DNA from: Bradyrhizobium sp. MOS003
GTDB taxonomy: Bacteria; Pseudomonadota; Alphaproteobacteria; Rhizobiales; Xanthobacteraceae
DNA: 64,000 nucleotides
Reading direction: 5' to 3'
Assembly (NCBI RefSeq): GCF_003020125.1
Contig: NZ_PYFW01000006.1
Span: 248,001 to 312,000 of the forward strand
Positions within the stretch are counted from its first letter, which is position 1. Every line of letters begins with the position of its first letter. The notes beneath the pieces were generated by a model. It saw only the letters and a program-made list of their open reading frames with translations, ran no database searches and had not been told where the DNA came from. Both the position numbers and the translations under genes were made by a program. Of this stretch, positions 52,236 through 62,130 are shown in pieces.

Positions 52236-53609
52236 TCAGTCGATCCATTGGAGGAGCGGCGTTCCATACGCCCTCCTCCAGACCGACAGGAAGCGTGGAA
52301 ACCAGGAATGGGCCACGGCGCCCTTGTAGGCCCAGGTGCGGTACTTCAGCCCCTGTTCCGAGATCAGCTCCTGATATCCGCCGTGGAGTTCGGTCGCGGT
52401 GCGAATGTCCTTCAATATTGCTTGCGCGCAGGCCCGGTAGTTATCGCCGCCGGAGGCCTCGTCGTAATCGAGCATCCGGTCCGCGAACTCGACGTTGAAC
52501 GTCGGCCAGGACGAACGTCCCTGATAGGCGGGAGCCGCAATCTTGTGGATCAATTTACTCCGGGGGTTATCCGCGGACACCAGGAAGTGGAACGTTGAGG
52601 GTATGCGGAAGCGCGGCTCCGCGATGATCAGATCCGCAGTGGCCGCGAACAGCGCCCGTTCGCTCGCATCGTTCATATCCCAGAAGCCGCGATGCACGCC
52701 GACGAAATCCAGCGCGACCGCGGACACCGGTGGGCCCTTCGGACCATCCAGGGAATGCCTGATGTAGCCGTCCTTGCCGAACAGACGGAGCAGGTCCTTT
52801 TTGTACTGCGCGAGATCGCGTCCGAGCAGTCGCTTCAGCTCGTTCTCGTCGATGATGCCGAGCTGCACGCTCCACAGGAAGGTCGTGTAGACGCAGGCAT
52901 TGGTGACAAAGCGCCGGCGTTCCGCACGGGTATCCGTTGCAGCCGAGCGAGGGCCACGGGCATCACACAACAGATACCTGGTGCCGTCATCGTCGAACGG
53001 CTCGAGCTCGCTTGCGAGCTGCAGGATCGCGCGCTTCAGATCACCGCCATACTCCGCCTGCAGCAGCCGGCCGGCATGCGCGCATTGAGCCATCGCCAGA
53101 TACGACGGCGCCCTCCGATCGGCCGAGATCATCTGCTGCAGGCCGGCGAGAATGCCAAGCAGCGTGTCCGAAGGCCGCGAGAAATAATTGACGCCGAGAT
53201 ACCGGCCGCGCCCCGCCGGGACGATGGTCGTCGTGACGACATCGGCACGAACCGCCTCCAGCAACAACCGGACACTCTTGTCGAGCAGCCGCGCCCGCTG
53301 CACTGCGTCCTGCGCATCCATGATGGTCTCAGGGTCGAGCACATCAGGATAGAACCAGGCGAAGTCGCGGGGGTAATAGGCGGACGCGTGCGGCGCGCCC
53401 GTGACGAGGAAGGCCTCGGTCACCGCAAAGGCGCTGTCCACCGAGTGCCGGTAAAGGTCCTCGATGGCCGACAACGAATGGTGCGATTTTCTCAGGAATC
53501 GATCACCGAGAAAATTGACCGCCTGGAGGGCGTTGGCGAAGAAGGTCGCGGCCACGCCTTGGTAAAATCGGTTTCCGCGATCTGGGGGCAACGAAATATC
53601 GCTATTCAT
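52236..53609 (-). CDS. Putative six-hairpin (alpha/alpha barrel) glycosidase-like protein
   Basis: A 457-residue soluble protein. Long helices, a PRDFAWFYPDVLDPETIMDA motif and SDTLLGILAGLQQMISAD, CVYTTFLWSVQLGIIDENEL segments resemble the six-hairpin glycosidase fold (amylo-1,6-glucosidase or GH15 relatives). An Asp/Glu pair for catalysis cannot be fixed by eye. It ends 13 bases from the stop of the broken symporter, tail-to-tail. No sugar transporter is nearby. Family assignment is tentative. Confidence 0.5.
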   Translation of the reverse strand: MNSDISLPPDRGNRFYQGVAATFFANALQAVNFLGDRFLRKSHHSLSAIEDLYRHSVDSAFAVTEAFLVTGAPHASAYYPRDFAWFYPDVLDPETIMDAQDAVQRARLLDKSVRLLLEAVRADVVTTTIVPAGRGRYLGVNYFSRPSDTLLGILAGLQQMISADRRAPSYLAMAQCAHAGRLLQAEYGGDLKRAILQLASELEPFDDDGTRYLLCDARGPRSAATDTRAERRRFVTNACVYTTFLWSVQLGIIDENELKRLLGRDLAQYKKDLLRLFGKDGYIRHSLDGPKGPPVSAVALDFVGVHRGFWDMNDASERALFAATADLIIAEPRFRIPSTFHFLVSADNPRSKLIHKIAAPAYQGRSSWPTFNVEFADRMLDYDEASGGDNYRACAQAILKDIRTATELHGGYQELISEQGLKYRTWAYKGAVAHSWFPRFLSVWRRAYGTPLLQWID

Positions 53610-53714
53610 ATGTGGCCAAGTTACTCCGGTGGTGCGGCCACCATCCGAAGCATGGCTGATTCGTATTTCCTCCAGATGACGTGCCGGCTTCCCCGGTGGG
53701 GCTTGTGCCCCAGA

Positions 53715-54974
53715 CTAGCCTTGCCGTGGCCTGAAATTCTCGATCACCCGCAGCAGCACCCGCGCACCGGCGTCAGCATCGGCGAGCTCCACATGCTCGT
53801 CCGGATGGTGGCTGATGCCGCCGCGGCAGCGGACGAAGACCATGCCGACATCGGCGATGTCGATCATGGCCATGCCGTCGTGCCCTGCCCCGCTCGCAAG
53901 CTCGAACACGGAGAAGCCCTCCGCTCCGATCGCCTGCGCGATCTGTTCCTTGAGCCACGGCGCGCACGGAGCGGTGCGGTTCTCGTGGGTGACGTCGAGC
54001 TGGAGGGCCAGGTCCCGGCGCCTGGCGATTGCCTCGATCTGGCGGACGATATCGGCGACCGCGCGTTTGCGGTGCATGTCGGTCGGCGCCCGCATGTCGA
54101 TGGTGAAGGACACCTCGCCCGGAATGACATTGGTCGCGCCGGGCCTCGCCTGGATGTAGCCAACGGTGCCGACGAGCCCGCTCTCGTCGGTGCGGCAAAA
54201 CTGCTCGATCGCCCCGATGCATTCGGCCGCGCCCGTGAGCGCATCACGCCGAAGCGCCATCGGCACGGTACCGGCATGCCCGGCCATGCCGGTCAGCCGC
54301 GCGGTAAGACGCGTGGCACCGGCAATCGCGGTGACGACACCGACAGGCAAGTCCTGCGCTTCCAGCACCGGCCCCTGCTCGATGTGCAATTCGAGATAGG
54401 CAAGCAGCTCGCGCCGGCTCCGCGCGGCCGCGCCGATATGATCGGGGTCCAGGCCGAACTGCACGAGCGCATCGCGCATCGCCACCCCGTCGCGGTCGCG
54501 CACATTCAAGACACTCTCATCGAAGGTGCCGGCCACCGCACGGCTGCCGAGCAGGGTCGAAGCGAAGCGTACGCCCTCCTCGTCGGCGAAGCCGACGATC
54601 TCGATCGCGAACGGCAGCCGCTTGCCACGGCGATTGAGATCGGCAACGCAGGCAATGGCCGTGATCACGCCCAACGGCCCGTCCCATTTGCCGGCGTCCC
54701 GTACGGTGTCGTAGTGCGAGCCGAGCATCAGGCTAGGCGCACCCGGCCGCTCGCCTTCGTAACGGCCGCAGACATTGCCGATCGCATCGAGATGCGCGCT
54801 CATGCCGGCGTCGCGCATCCAGCTCAGGAGGAGGTCCGCCGCCTCGCGCAATTGCCTGGTGAGATAGATGCGGGTGAGGTTGTCGCTACTTTCCGAGATC
54901 GCTGCCAGATCGTTGATCCGACGCACGATCTCTTCGCCGAGCGATGCATCTTGAACGGCGTTGACGGCACCCAT
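53715..54974 (-). CDS. Zn-dependent amidase: allantoate amidohydrolase / N-carbamoyl amino acid hydrolase
   Basis: A 419-residue M20-type amidase of the AllC/HyuC group. Metal-site motifs are SLMLGSHYDTVRDAGKWDG, EIVGFADEEGVRFASTLLGS, YLELHIEQGPVLE and, late, SGAGHDGMAM with GGISHHPDEHVE. ATG 54974 (MGAVNAVQDASL) is the first ATG; a TTG at 55025 extends it. It hydrolyses allantoate or related ureides, which suits the purine catabolic cluster on its left and right. It is divergent from the deaminase gene. Confidence 0.88.
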   Translation of the reverse strand: MGAVNAVQDASLGEEIVRRINDLAAISESSDNLTRIYLTRQLREAADLLLSWMRDAGMSAHLDAIGNVCGRYEGERPGAPSLMLGSHYDTVRDAGKWDGPLGVITAIACVADLNRRGKRLPFAIEIVGFADEEGVRFASTLLGSRAVAGTFDESVLNVRDRDGVAMRDALVQFGLDPDHIGAAARSRRELLAYLELHIEQGPVLEAQDLPVGVVTAIAGATRLTARLTGMAGHAGTVPMALRRDALTGAAECIGAIEQFCRTDESGLVGTVGYIQARPGATNVIPGEVSFTIDMRAPTDMHRKRAVADIVRQIEAIARRRDLALQLDVTHENRTAPCAPWLKEQIAQAIGAEGFSVFELASGAGHDGMAMIDIADVGMVFVRCRGGISHHPDEHVELADADAGARVLLRVIENFRPRQG

Positions 54975-55216
54975 CTCGGCGAGCTCTCTCTTCTCTGGAC
55001 CGCGACAGGCGCGCGCCAACACCAATAAGTCCGTTCTTATCAGGCCCCAAGGGCCCGCAAAATCAATATTTTAATCAGTCATCCGGAAGATTGGGGCAAT
55101 CATCACGGCCGGCTGGTCGCGATGTTCCGCGGCGAATTCGTGTATGAAGGGCGGACAGCGAGCCCGATCTCGCCACGCGCGTCTGGCGCATGGCGGGCAC
55201 TGACCGCGGAGGATCG

Positions 55217-55702
55217 ATGGACGACGCATCTGAGCGTGACGAGCAATTTCTGCGCCTGTCCTTCGCGGTCGCGCAGCGCTCCCTCACCCAGGGCAACCAC
55301 CCGTTCGGCTGCATCGTCGTCGGTGCGGACGGCAAGGTGCTGATCGAGACCGAGAACGGCTACATGCCGGATCATGATGGCACCGCGCATGCCGAACGTC
55401 TCGCGGCCACCCAGGCCTGCCGCACACTCGACCGCGAGGTGCTGGCAACAGCAACGCTCTATTCTTCGGCAGAGCCCTGCGCGATGTGCGCCGGCGCGAT
55501 CTACTGGGCCGGCATCCGCCGCGTCGTCTATGGCCTCAGCGAGCATCGCCTGCGCGGCGTCACCGGCAACCATCCGGAGAATCCGACCCTCGACCTGCCG
55601 TGCCGCGAAGTCTTTGCCAGCGGCCAGCGGCCGACCGAAGTCGTTGGTCCGCTGCTCGAGGACGAAGCCGAAGCGCTGCACGACGGCGTGTGGACGAAGT
55701 AG
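55217..55702 (+). CDS. Nucleoside/guanine deaminase (cytidine-deaminase fold)
   Basis: A 161-residue CDA-fold enzyme. Zinc and proton-transfer motifs H58-A-E60 (GTAHAERLAA) and P87-C88-x-x-C91 (AEPCAMCAGAI) are intact. NGYMPDHDGTAHAE and the C-terminal helix EALHDGVW suggest guanine or nucleoside deaminase rather than TadA, which acts on tRNA. GGAGG precedes ATG 55217. It probably opens the guanine branch of the purine pathway encoded here. Confidence 0.85.
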   Translation: MDDASERDEQFLRLSFAVAQRSLTQGNHPFGCIVVGADGKVLIETENGYMPDHDGTAHAERLAATQACRTLDREVLATATLYSSAEPCAMCAGAIYWAGIRRVVYGLSEHRLRGVTGNHPENPTLDLPCREVFASGQRPTEVVGPLLEDEAEALHDGVWTK

Positions 55703-55721
55703 GCGCTACCACAAGCCCGGA

Positions 55722-55816
55722 TCTGTAGGGTGGGCAAAGGCGCCCTTGCGCCGTGCCCACCATCGGGCTGATAAGGCAGAAGTGGTGGGCACGCTTCGCT
55801 TTGCCCACCCTACAGA
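55722..55816. repeat. Palindromic intergenic repeat
   Basis: An exact 18 bp inverted repeat, TCTGTAGGGTGGGCAAAG at 55722-55739 and its complement at 55799-55816, with an inner 11 bp pair (CGTGCCCACCA at 55752-55762 and complement at 55783-55793). The whole folds into a long cruciform between the convergent deaminase and channel genes. Such GTAGGGTGGGCA palindromes are common dispersed elements in Bradyrhizobium-type genomes, from general knowledge. It may terminate both convergent transcripts. Confidence 0.85.
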
Positions 55817-55834
55817 CTGCCTAGCGCATGGCGA

Positions 55835-56935
55835 TCAGAACTTCACGGTGATACCGGAGTAGAGCGAGGATTCGGTGCACGACCCCGTACTCACCCTCGC
55901 CCCGCCGACCAGGGTGGTGCAGCCAACCGCGTTGTTGTGATCGAGGCCGAACTTGTTCTGCCAGTAGCGATAGGCGACCCAGACGTCGACGAAGTGCGAG
56001 TACTTCTCACCCCAGATCGCCTTCGAGGCATCCATCGTCAGACGGATCGGCTCAGAATTCAACTCGACCTTGGTGGGATAAACGCCGTTGGCAACGCTGG
56101 CCGGAAGCGGTTCGGTGTCGGTGCCCTTCTTGCCATACCAGCCGGCGCGGCCGCTGATCGAGAAGTACTGCATGTTTGCCGGCAGGAAGCCGAGATCCAT
56201 GTAGTAATTGACCTCGACGGCCCAGGTCGGCTTGAACGAGGTGTTGCCGTCCGCAAGGCAGGTCACGCCGGGAACGCCCGGACCGAACAGTCCGCACTGG
56301 CTGAATGAGTTGTGGTTGGCGAACTCCCAATACACCAGCGGCGCGACGTTGATGTAACCCTTGTAGGGCAGATCGAACGCAAACTGCAGACCGCCGACGA
56401 CGTCGCGCTTGGCGGCACCGAAATATCTGTTCTCGGTATTGGCGTCCATGCCGACCTCGAACGAGATGTTGTGGAGCGGCCCCGCGGTGAAGGCCTTGGT
56501 CTCGAACAACTCATTCCAGCCGAATGTCGAGCGGAACAGCCCGTAGATTTCCGTTGCACCGGCGCACGTTGCCGGCGCGCCGAAGATCGTGCCCGCGTTG
56601 GTGCAGGGCCCGGCCGGGTCGTTGTGATCGGACTTGAACATGGAGATGGTGAAGAAGTTCGTGCCGTATGCCCAGGCGTCGAAATGCGTGAACGAGTAGA
56701 CCTGCTTGGTGGTCTTGCTGTCGATCGACCCATCCGGCCGGGTTGACCACGCACCGGGTTGCGAGGCGTCGAAGATGTACGAGAAAGTGACGCGGTTATC
56801 GATCACCAGGAAGAACGGAAGGTCCGCCGCCTTCTTGGCAGCCTTGACCGGCAGATCCGCGGCCTGAGCCATGCCACCGGTGGCGAGCGTGGCAAGCGAC
56901 AGCGCCGCTGCAACCGACATGAAACGAAACGACAT
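55835..56935 (-). CDS. Outer-membrane channel-type protein, possibly Tsx-like nucleoside channel
   Basis: A 366-residue exported beta-rich protein. The signal peptide ends near GGMAQAAD. Alternating aromatic strands follow (FFLVIDNRVTFSYIFD, YSFTHFDAWAYGTNFFTISMF, VGGLQFAFDLPYKGYINVAP, VWVAYRYWQNKFGLDH) and the chain ends SLYSGITVKF with a terminal Phe, as outer-membrane barrels do. The layout is reminiscent of Tsx/OmpK channels. Placed between the deaminase and a nucleoside ABC system, a purine or nucleoside pore is a reasonable inference. Cysteine pairs (CTNAG...CAG, CGLFG...C) may form disulfides in loops. Confidence 0.65.
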   Translation of the reverse strand: MSFRFMSVAAALSLATLATGGMAQAADLPVKAAKKAADLPFFLVIDNRVTFSYIFDASQPGAWSTRPDGSIDSKTTKQVYSFTHFDAWAYGTNFFTISMFKSDHNDPAGPCTNAGTIFGAPATCAGATEIYGLFRSTFGWNELFETKAFTAGPLHNISFEVGMDANTENRYFGAAKRDVVGGLQFAFDLPYKGYINVAPLVYWEFANHNSFSQCGLFGPGVPGVTCLADGNTSFKPTWAVEVNYYMDLGFLPANMQYFSISGRAGWYGKKGTDTEPLPASVANGVYPTKVELNSEPIRLTMDASKAIWGEKYSHFVDVWVAYRYWQNKFGLDHNNAVGCTTLVGGARVSTGSCTESSLYSGITVKF

Positions 56936-57407
56936 CCTGAATACCCCCAAGTTGGACACGTCAATGAACGCCCCTTGGGTGCGAGACTTGCGCCGATCTC
57001 CCGGAGGGAGAAGCCTCAACTTTTTTCAAGGCATGCCGCTTGTTTTGGCAAGGAGCGGCGTTTCTCTATGGGATTTAGTTGTTTTTTCGCAGCGGGTCCG
57101 CGGGCGGCAAGGCCGGCTATTGCCGGACATTGCCGTTTGATTTCGTTGCTCTTTCATATCGACCGGCCGTTTGGATACGGACGGTCAGGAGCCAATGTCG
57201 CGTCGATCCAAATTGCATAATCGCGATGGCGCAACTTTGCTCACTGCGACGTCAGGTCTGCACGGCAGGCTCCGATTTGGCTTGGACCGTCACAAATCTG
57301 CAACAGGCGCTGCGGGCGCAGTGCCTGCCGAAGCGTTGAGCAAGGGATGACGCATTTTCACACCTTACGCCGCGGGTCAAACTGGCCCACTATCGGGCCA
57401 TTTCACC
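56936..57407. other. Divergent control region of the channel and nucleoside ABC genes
   Basis: About 470 bases with no gene, between divergent starts. It must hold both promoters. I could not identify a convincing -35/-10 pair or a purine riboswitch fold. The T-rich patch at 57010-57090 is the least GC-rich part. Confidence 0.5.
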
Positions 57408-58997
57408 ATGCAAGCGCATCAGCGAATGTTGGATTCGACACCTGACGGCCTGAATTCCAGCGAGCCCCCGCTGCTGCGGACGATCGGACTCACCAAACGC
57501 TATGGCGATTTTCTCGCCAACGATGACATCGACATCGATATCCGGCCGGGCGAAATCCACGCGCTGCTCGGCGAGAACGGTGCCGGCAAGTCGACGCTGG
57601 TCAAGGCGATCTATGGGCTGATCCAGCCCAGCGCCGGCGAGATTTGCTGGCAGGGCCGGCCGGTCGTGCTGTCCGGTCCTTCCGAAGCACGCAGCCTCGG
57701 CATCGGCATGGTGTTCCAGCACTTCTCGCTGTTCGACAATCTCACCGTCGCCGAAAACGTCGCGCTCGGCCTGGACGGGAAGGAATCCTTTAAGGAAATG
57801 TCGGCGCGACTGGAACAGGTGTCGAAGCTATACGGCCTTCCGCTCGATCCGAAACGCGAGGTCTGGCAATTGTCGGTCGGCCAGCGCCAGCGCATCGAGA
57901 TCGTCCGCGCGCTGATGCAGGATCCGAAATTCCTGATCCTGGACGAGCCCACCGCCGTCCTGACGCCGCAAGAAGCGGATCAGCTTTTCATCGTGCTGGA
58001 GCGGCTCAAGGCCGAAGGTCGCGCTGTCCTCTACATCAGCCACAAGCTCGAGGAGGTGAAACGGCTCTGCGACACCGCCACGATCCTGCGCGGCGGCAGG
58101 AAGATCGAGACCTGCAATCCCCGGCGCGAGACCGCCGCTTCGCTGGCACGCATGATGGTCGGCGGCGACATCAAGGAAGTGAAGGCGGCATCCGGCCGGA
58201 AGACCACCGTGCCACGGCTCGTCGTCAACGATCTCTCGCTTGTGCCAGCCGAGGCGCATGGCGTGCGGCTCGAGCACATCTCGTTCGAGCTGAAGGGCGG
58301 CGAGATCCTGGGCATAGCCGGTGTCGCCGGCAACGGCCAGGACGAATTGTTCGCCGCGCTGTCCGGCGAGCGTCTCTCGAAGGATCCCGGCACCGTCGTG
58401 ATCGAAGGCATTGCCGCCGGCCATCTTTCGATCACGCAGCGACGCAAGCTGGGCGCAGCCTTCGTTCCCGAAGAGCGGCTCGGCCATGGTACCGCGCCGC
58501 GCATGAAGCTCTCGGAGAACGCGCTGCTGACCGGGCACGCGGCCAGTGGCATGGTCCATCACGGCTTCATCGACACCGCAGCCACGCTGAAGACGGTAGA
58601 TCGCGCGACCGAAGCATTCGATGTTCGCAAGGCCAAGCGGGATCCCGAGGCTGCCAGCCTCTCCGGCGGCAATCTGCAAAAATTCATCGTGGGACGCGAG
58701 ATCCTGCGCAACCCCGCGGTGCTGGTGGTGAGCCAGCCGACTTGGGGCGTCGATGCCGGCGCCGCCGCCGTCATTCGCCAGGCGCTGCTCGATCTCGCAA
58801 CCGCAGGCGCCGCCGTGCTCGTGACCAGCCAGGATCTCGACGAGCTCGCTGAGATCGCCGACCGCATCGCCGTGATGTTCCACGGCAAGCTGTCGGCACC
58901 GCTCGCTACCCGCGAGGCCAGCCGCGAAAAGCTCGGCCTGCTCATGGGCGGCAGCAGCCTCGAGCCGAAGGAGGCCGTGCATGCAGTTGGTCCTTGA
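57408..58997 (+). CDS. Nucleoside ABC transporter, fused double ATPase
   Basis: A 529-residue protein with two ABC domains, as in sugar and nucleoside BMP-linked importers. Domain 1 is complete: LLGENGAGKSTLVKA, LSVGQRQRIEIVRAL, LILDEPTAVL. Domain 2 has a degenerate Walker A (GVAGNGQDEL), LSGGNLQKFIVGREI and VLVVSQPTWGVDAG, the usual asymmetry for this group. ATG 57408 lacks a strong site; ATG 57426 is an alternative. The permease start overlaps its end by 17 bases. Confidence 0.92.
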   Translation: MQAHQRMLDSTPDGLNSSEPPLLRTIGLTKRYGDFLANDDIDIDIRPGEIHALLGENGAGKSTLVKAIYGLIQPSAGEICWQGRPVVLSGPSEARSLGIGMVFQHFSLFDNLTVAENVALGLDGKESFKEMSARLEQVSKLYGLPLDPKREVWQLSVGQRQRIEIVRALMQDPKFLILDEPTAVLTPQEADQLFIVLERLKAEGRAVLYISHKLEEVKRLCDTATILRGGRKIETCNPRRETAASLARMMVGGDIKEVKAASGRKTTVPRLVVNDLSLVPAEAHGVRLEHISFELKGGEILGIAGVAGNGQDELFAALSGERLSKDPGTVVIEGIAAGHLSITQRRKLGAAFVPEERLGHGTAPRMKLSENALLTGHAASGMVHHGFIDTAATLKTVDRATEAFDVRKAKRDPEAASLSGGNLQKFIVGREILRNPAVLVVSQPTWGVDAGAAAVIRQALLDLATAGAAVLVTSQDLDELAEIADRIAVMFHGKLSAPLATREASREKLGLLMGGSSLEPKEAVHAVGP

Positions 58998-60072
58998 GAA
59001 GCGCGCCGAACGCTCTGGCGCGGTCGCGTTGGTCTCGCCGTTGATCGCGATCGGCCTCACGGTCGTGACCATGGTCATCCTGTTTGCGATCCTCGGCAAG
59101 AATCCGCTGCTCGCACTGCATGCCTATTTCATCGCGCCCCTGACCGACGGCTATTCGCTGCAGGAGATCGCGGTCAAGGCGACGCCGCTGGTGATGATCG
59201 CGATCGGGCTGTCGCTCTGCTATCTCGCCAATGCCTGGAATATTGGCGCCGAGGGACAATTCCTGATCGGCGCGGTTGCCGGAAGCTGGATCGCGGTGAA
59301 GACGCAAGGCACCGACGCCGGCGCCTGGGTGCTGCCGGCCATGCTGGTGCTCGCCGCCGCGGCAGGCGCGCTCTATGCGCTGATCCCCGCGATCTGCAAG
59401 GTGAAGTTCGGCGCCAGCGAGATCCTGACCAGCCTGATGCTGGTCTATGTCGCCGACCTCTTCCTCGATTATCTCGTGCGCGGGCCCTGGCGCGACCCCA
59501 ACGGCTTCAATTTCCCGACCACGGCCGAGTTCGATCCGGTGGCGACCGTCCCGCTGCTGATCGAGGGCGGCCGGCTGCATCTCGGCTCGATCATCGCGCT
59601 TCTTGTCGTGGCGGCAGCAGCGATCCTGCTCGGGCGCACCATCAAGGGGTTCGAGATCCGCGTGGTCGGCGCAGCGCCCCGCGCGGCACGGTTCGGCGGC
59701 TTCAATGCCAACCAGCTGATCATCCTGACATTCGCGGTGTCAGGCGCACTCGCAGGGCTTGCCGGCATCATCGAGGTGGCAGGTCCTGTCGGGCATCTCC
59801 AGCCGGGCATTTCTCCAGGCTACGGTTTTACCGCGATCATCGTCGCCTTCCTCGGCCGGCTGAACCCGCTTGGAATATTAATTGCAGGCCTTTTCCTTGC
59901 ACTGACCTTTATCGGCGGCGAGCAGGCGCAGATCGCGATGAAGATTCCATTGGATGTCACCAAGGTCTTCCAGGGCATTCTGCTGTTCTACGTGCTCGCC
60001 TGCGATTCCCTGATCCTCTACCGCTTCAAGCTGAGCTTCCCGAACCGTCAGGTGGCCCGTGGAACTCATTGA
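58981..60072 (+). CDS. Nucleoside ABC transporter permease 1
   Basis: A 363-residue permease of the BPD_transp_2 (NupP/RbsC-like) family with about nine helices: LIAIGLTVVTMVILFAILG, CYLANAWNIGAEGQFLIGAV with the conserved NIGAEGQ element, and SGALAGLAGIIEVAGPVGHL. It overlaps the ATPase gene upstream and the second permease downstream, so the operon is tight. Confidence 0.92.
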   Translation: MQLVLEKRAERSGAVALVSPLIAIGLTVVTMVILFAILGKNPLLALHAYFIAPLTDGYSLQEIAVKATPLVMIAIGLSLCYLANAWNIGAEGQFLIGAVAGSWIAVKTQGTDAGAWVLPAMLVLAAAAGALYALIPAICKVKFGASEILTSLMLVYVADLFLDYLVRGPWRDPNGFNFPTTAEFDPVATVPLLIEGGRLHLGSIIALLVVAAAAILLGRTIKGFEIRVVGAAPRAARFGGFNANQLIILTFAVSGALAGLAGIIEVAGPVGHLQPGISPGYGFTAIIVAFLGRLNPLGILIAGLFLALTFIGGEQAQIAMKIPLDVTKVFQGILLFYVLACDSLILYRFKLSFPNRQVARGTH

Positions 60073-60976
60073 AGCCATCATCCTGGCCGTGCTCGCCGCG
60101 TCCACGCCGCTCCTGATCGCCGCGACCGGGGAGCTCGTGACCGAGCGCTCCGGCGTGCTCAATCTCGGCGTCGAGGGCATGATGATCGTCGGCGCGGCTT
60201 GCGGCTTTGCCGGCGCCTGGCTCACCGGATCGGTCTTCGTCGGCGCGCTGTTCGGCATTGTCGCGGGCACGATGATGTCGCTGATCTTCGCGCTGATGGC
60301 GCTCGGGCTCGCCGTCAACCAGGTCGCGACAGGTCTCGCGCTGACCATCCTCGGCGTCGGACTCTCCGGACTGATCGGCGCCGGCTTCGTCGGTGAACGC
60401 ATCACGCCGGCGGTTCATCTCGCCGTTCCCGGCCTCACCGACATTCCGCTGGTCGGCCGCGTGCTGTTCGGCGAGGACGCCTTCGTCTATTTCTCCATTG
60501 CGCTCGTCATTGGCGTCTGGTGGTTCCTGTACCGCACGCGGGCCGGATTGATCCTGCGCGCCTGCGGCGACAACCACGTCTCCGCGCATGCGCTCGGCTA
60601 TCCCGTGCTGCGCATCCGCACCTTCGCCGTGATGTTCGGCGGTGCCTGCGCAGGCCTTGCCGGCGCCTATCTGCCGCTCGCCTATACGCCGTTCTTCATT
60701 CCCGGCATGACCGCAGGCCGCGGCTGGATCGCACTGGCGCTGGTGGTGTTCTCGTCCTGGCGGCCGGGCCGCCTCGTGATTGGCGCCTATCTCTTCGGCG
60801 CGGTCACGATCCTGCAATTGCATGCGCAAGGTTGGGGCATCGGCATTCCCTCGCAATTCATGTCGGCGCTGCCTTATCTCGCGACCGTCATCGTGCTGGT
60901 GCTGCTCTCCCGCGCGCGCAGCGGCGGCTCGACCGCACCGGCCGCGCTCGGCACCGTATTCGTGCCGGACCGGTGA
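60059..60976 (+). CDS. Nucleoside ABC transporter permease 2
   Basis: A 305-residue permease starting at GTG 60059, overlapping the previous stop by 14 bases; AGG lies upstream. LTERSGVLNLGVEGMM-type element appears as VTERSGVLNLGVEGMMIVGA, and the late loop GRGWIALALVVFSSWRPGRLVIGAYLFG is typical of NupQ-like proteins. Forms a heterodimer with permease 1. Confidence 0.92.
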   Translation: MELIEAIILAVLAASTPLLIAATGELVTERSGVLNLGVEGMMIVGAACGFAGAWLTGSVFVGALFGIVAGTMMSLIFALMALGLAVNQVATGLALTILGVGLSGLIGAGFVGERITPAVHLAVPGLTDIPLVGRVLFGEDAFVYFSIALVIGVWWFLYRTRAGLILRACGDNHVSAHALGYPVLRIRTFAVMFGGACAGLAGAYLPLAYTPFFIPGMTAGRGWIALALVVFSSWRPGRLVIGAYLFGAVTILQLHAQGWGIGIPSQFMSALPYLATVIVLVLLSRARSGGSTAPAALGTVFVPDR

Positions 60977-61050
60977 ATTGCATTTCCGCAACGGGCGCGA
61001 TGGGGCGCGCAAATTGCGGATCGTGGCTTTCCCCTGATATTTGGAGATCG

Positions 61051-62130
61051 ATGATGAGGAAATCACTTCTTGCGCTGGCGACCGGACTCTTGCTTGCCGG
61101 CAGCGTCAGTGCAGCCTCCCCTGCCGACAAGCTCAAGGTCGGCTTCATCTATCTGGGCCCGATCGGAGACCTCGGCTGGACCTATCAGCACGATCTCGCG
61201 CGCCAGGCGCTGGTCAAGGAACTGGGCGACCAGATCGAGACCACCTATCTGGAGAACGTTCCCGAAGGCCCCGACGCCGAGCGCTCCATCGAGCAACTCG
61301 TCCGCGCCGGCAACAAGCTGATCTTCACGACGTCGTTCGGTTACATGGATCCGACGCTGAAGGTCGCGAAAAAATATCCGAACGTGCATTTCGAGCACGC
61401 CACCGGCTACAAGCGCAATCCGAACATGTCGACCTACTCGGCCAAATGGTGGCAGGGCCGCTACATTCAGGGCCTGATCGCGGCCAAGATGTCGAAGTCG
61501 GGCGTACTTGGTTATATCGGCTCCTTTCCGATTCCGGAGGTCGTTTCCGGCATCAACGCGACGATGCTGGCGGCGCAGACCATCAAGCCTGACATCAAGG
61601 TCAAGATCATCTGGGCCAACACCTGGTTCGACCCGGGCAAGGAGGCCGACGCCGCCAAGGCCCTGATCGACCAGGGCGCCGACGTCATCATGCAGCACAC
61701 GGATTCGCCGGCCGCGATGCAGATCGCCAGCGAACGCGGCAAGCTCGCCTTCGGCCAGGACTCCGAGATGATCAAGTTCGGGCCCAAGACCCAGCTGACC
61801 TCAATCCTCGACACCTGGGGCCCCTACTACATCGAACGGGTCAAGGCGGAACTCGCCGGCACCTGGAAGTCCCAGGACAGCTGGGGCGGTCTCGACAGTC
61901 ACATGTTCGCGATGGCGCCCTATACCAACATGCCTGACGATGTGAAAAAAATGGCTGAGGATGCCCAGGCCGCGATCATCGCGGGCAAGCTGCATCCGTT
62001 CAAGTGCCCGATCGTTGGGCAGGACGGCAAGCCGGTCGAGTGCAAAGGCGGCGATCACCTCGACGACGGCCAGATTCTCGGTATGAATTTCTACGTGAAA
62101 GGCATCGACGACAAGCTTCCGGGCAAGTAG
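61051..62130 (+). CDS. BMP-family (PnrA-like) nucleoside/purine-binding protein
   Basis: A 359-residue periplasmic binding protein with signal peptide MMRKSLLALATGLLLAGSVS. The BMP fold shows KVGFIYLGPIGDLGWTYQHD, NKLIFTTSFGYMDPTLKVAK, GVLGYIGSFPIPEVVSGINA, DVIMQHTDSPAAMQIASERG. GGAG precedes ATG 61051. It is the last gene of the ABC operon, 74 bases after permease 2, and delivers nucleosides or bases to the permeases. Confidence 0.92.
   Translation: MMRKSLLALATGLLLAGSVSAASPADKLKVGFIYLGPIGDLGWTYQHDLARQALVKELGDQIETTYLENVPEGPDAERSIEQLVRAGNKLIFTTSFGYMDPTLKVAKKYPNVHFEHATGYKRNPNMSTYSAKWWQGRYIQGLIAAKMSKSGVLGYIGSFPIPEVVSGINATMLAAQTIKPDIKVKIIWANTWFDPGKEADAAKALIDQGADVIMQHTDSPAAMQIASERGKLAFGQDSEMIKFGPKTQLTSILDTWGPYYIERVKAELAGTWKSQDSWGGLDSHMFAMAPYTNMPDDVKKMAEDAQAAIIAGKLHPFKCPIVGQDGKPVECKGGDHLDDGQILGMNFYVKGIDDKLPGK

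Noticed and set aside
52692..55028. 778-codon plus-strand open frame.
   Set aside because: Antisense to the glycosidase-like and allantoate-amidohydrolase-type genes, whose motifs are clear on the other strand.
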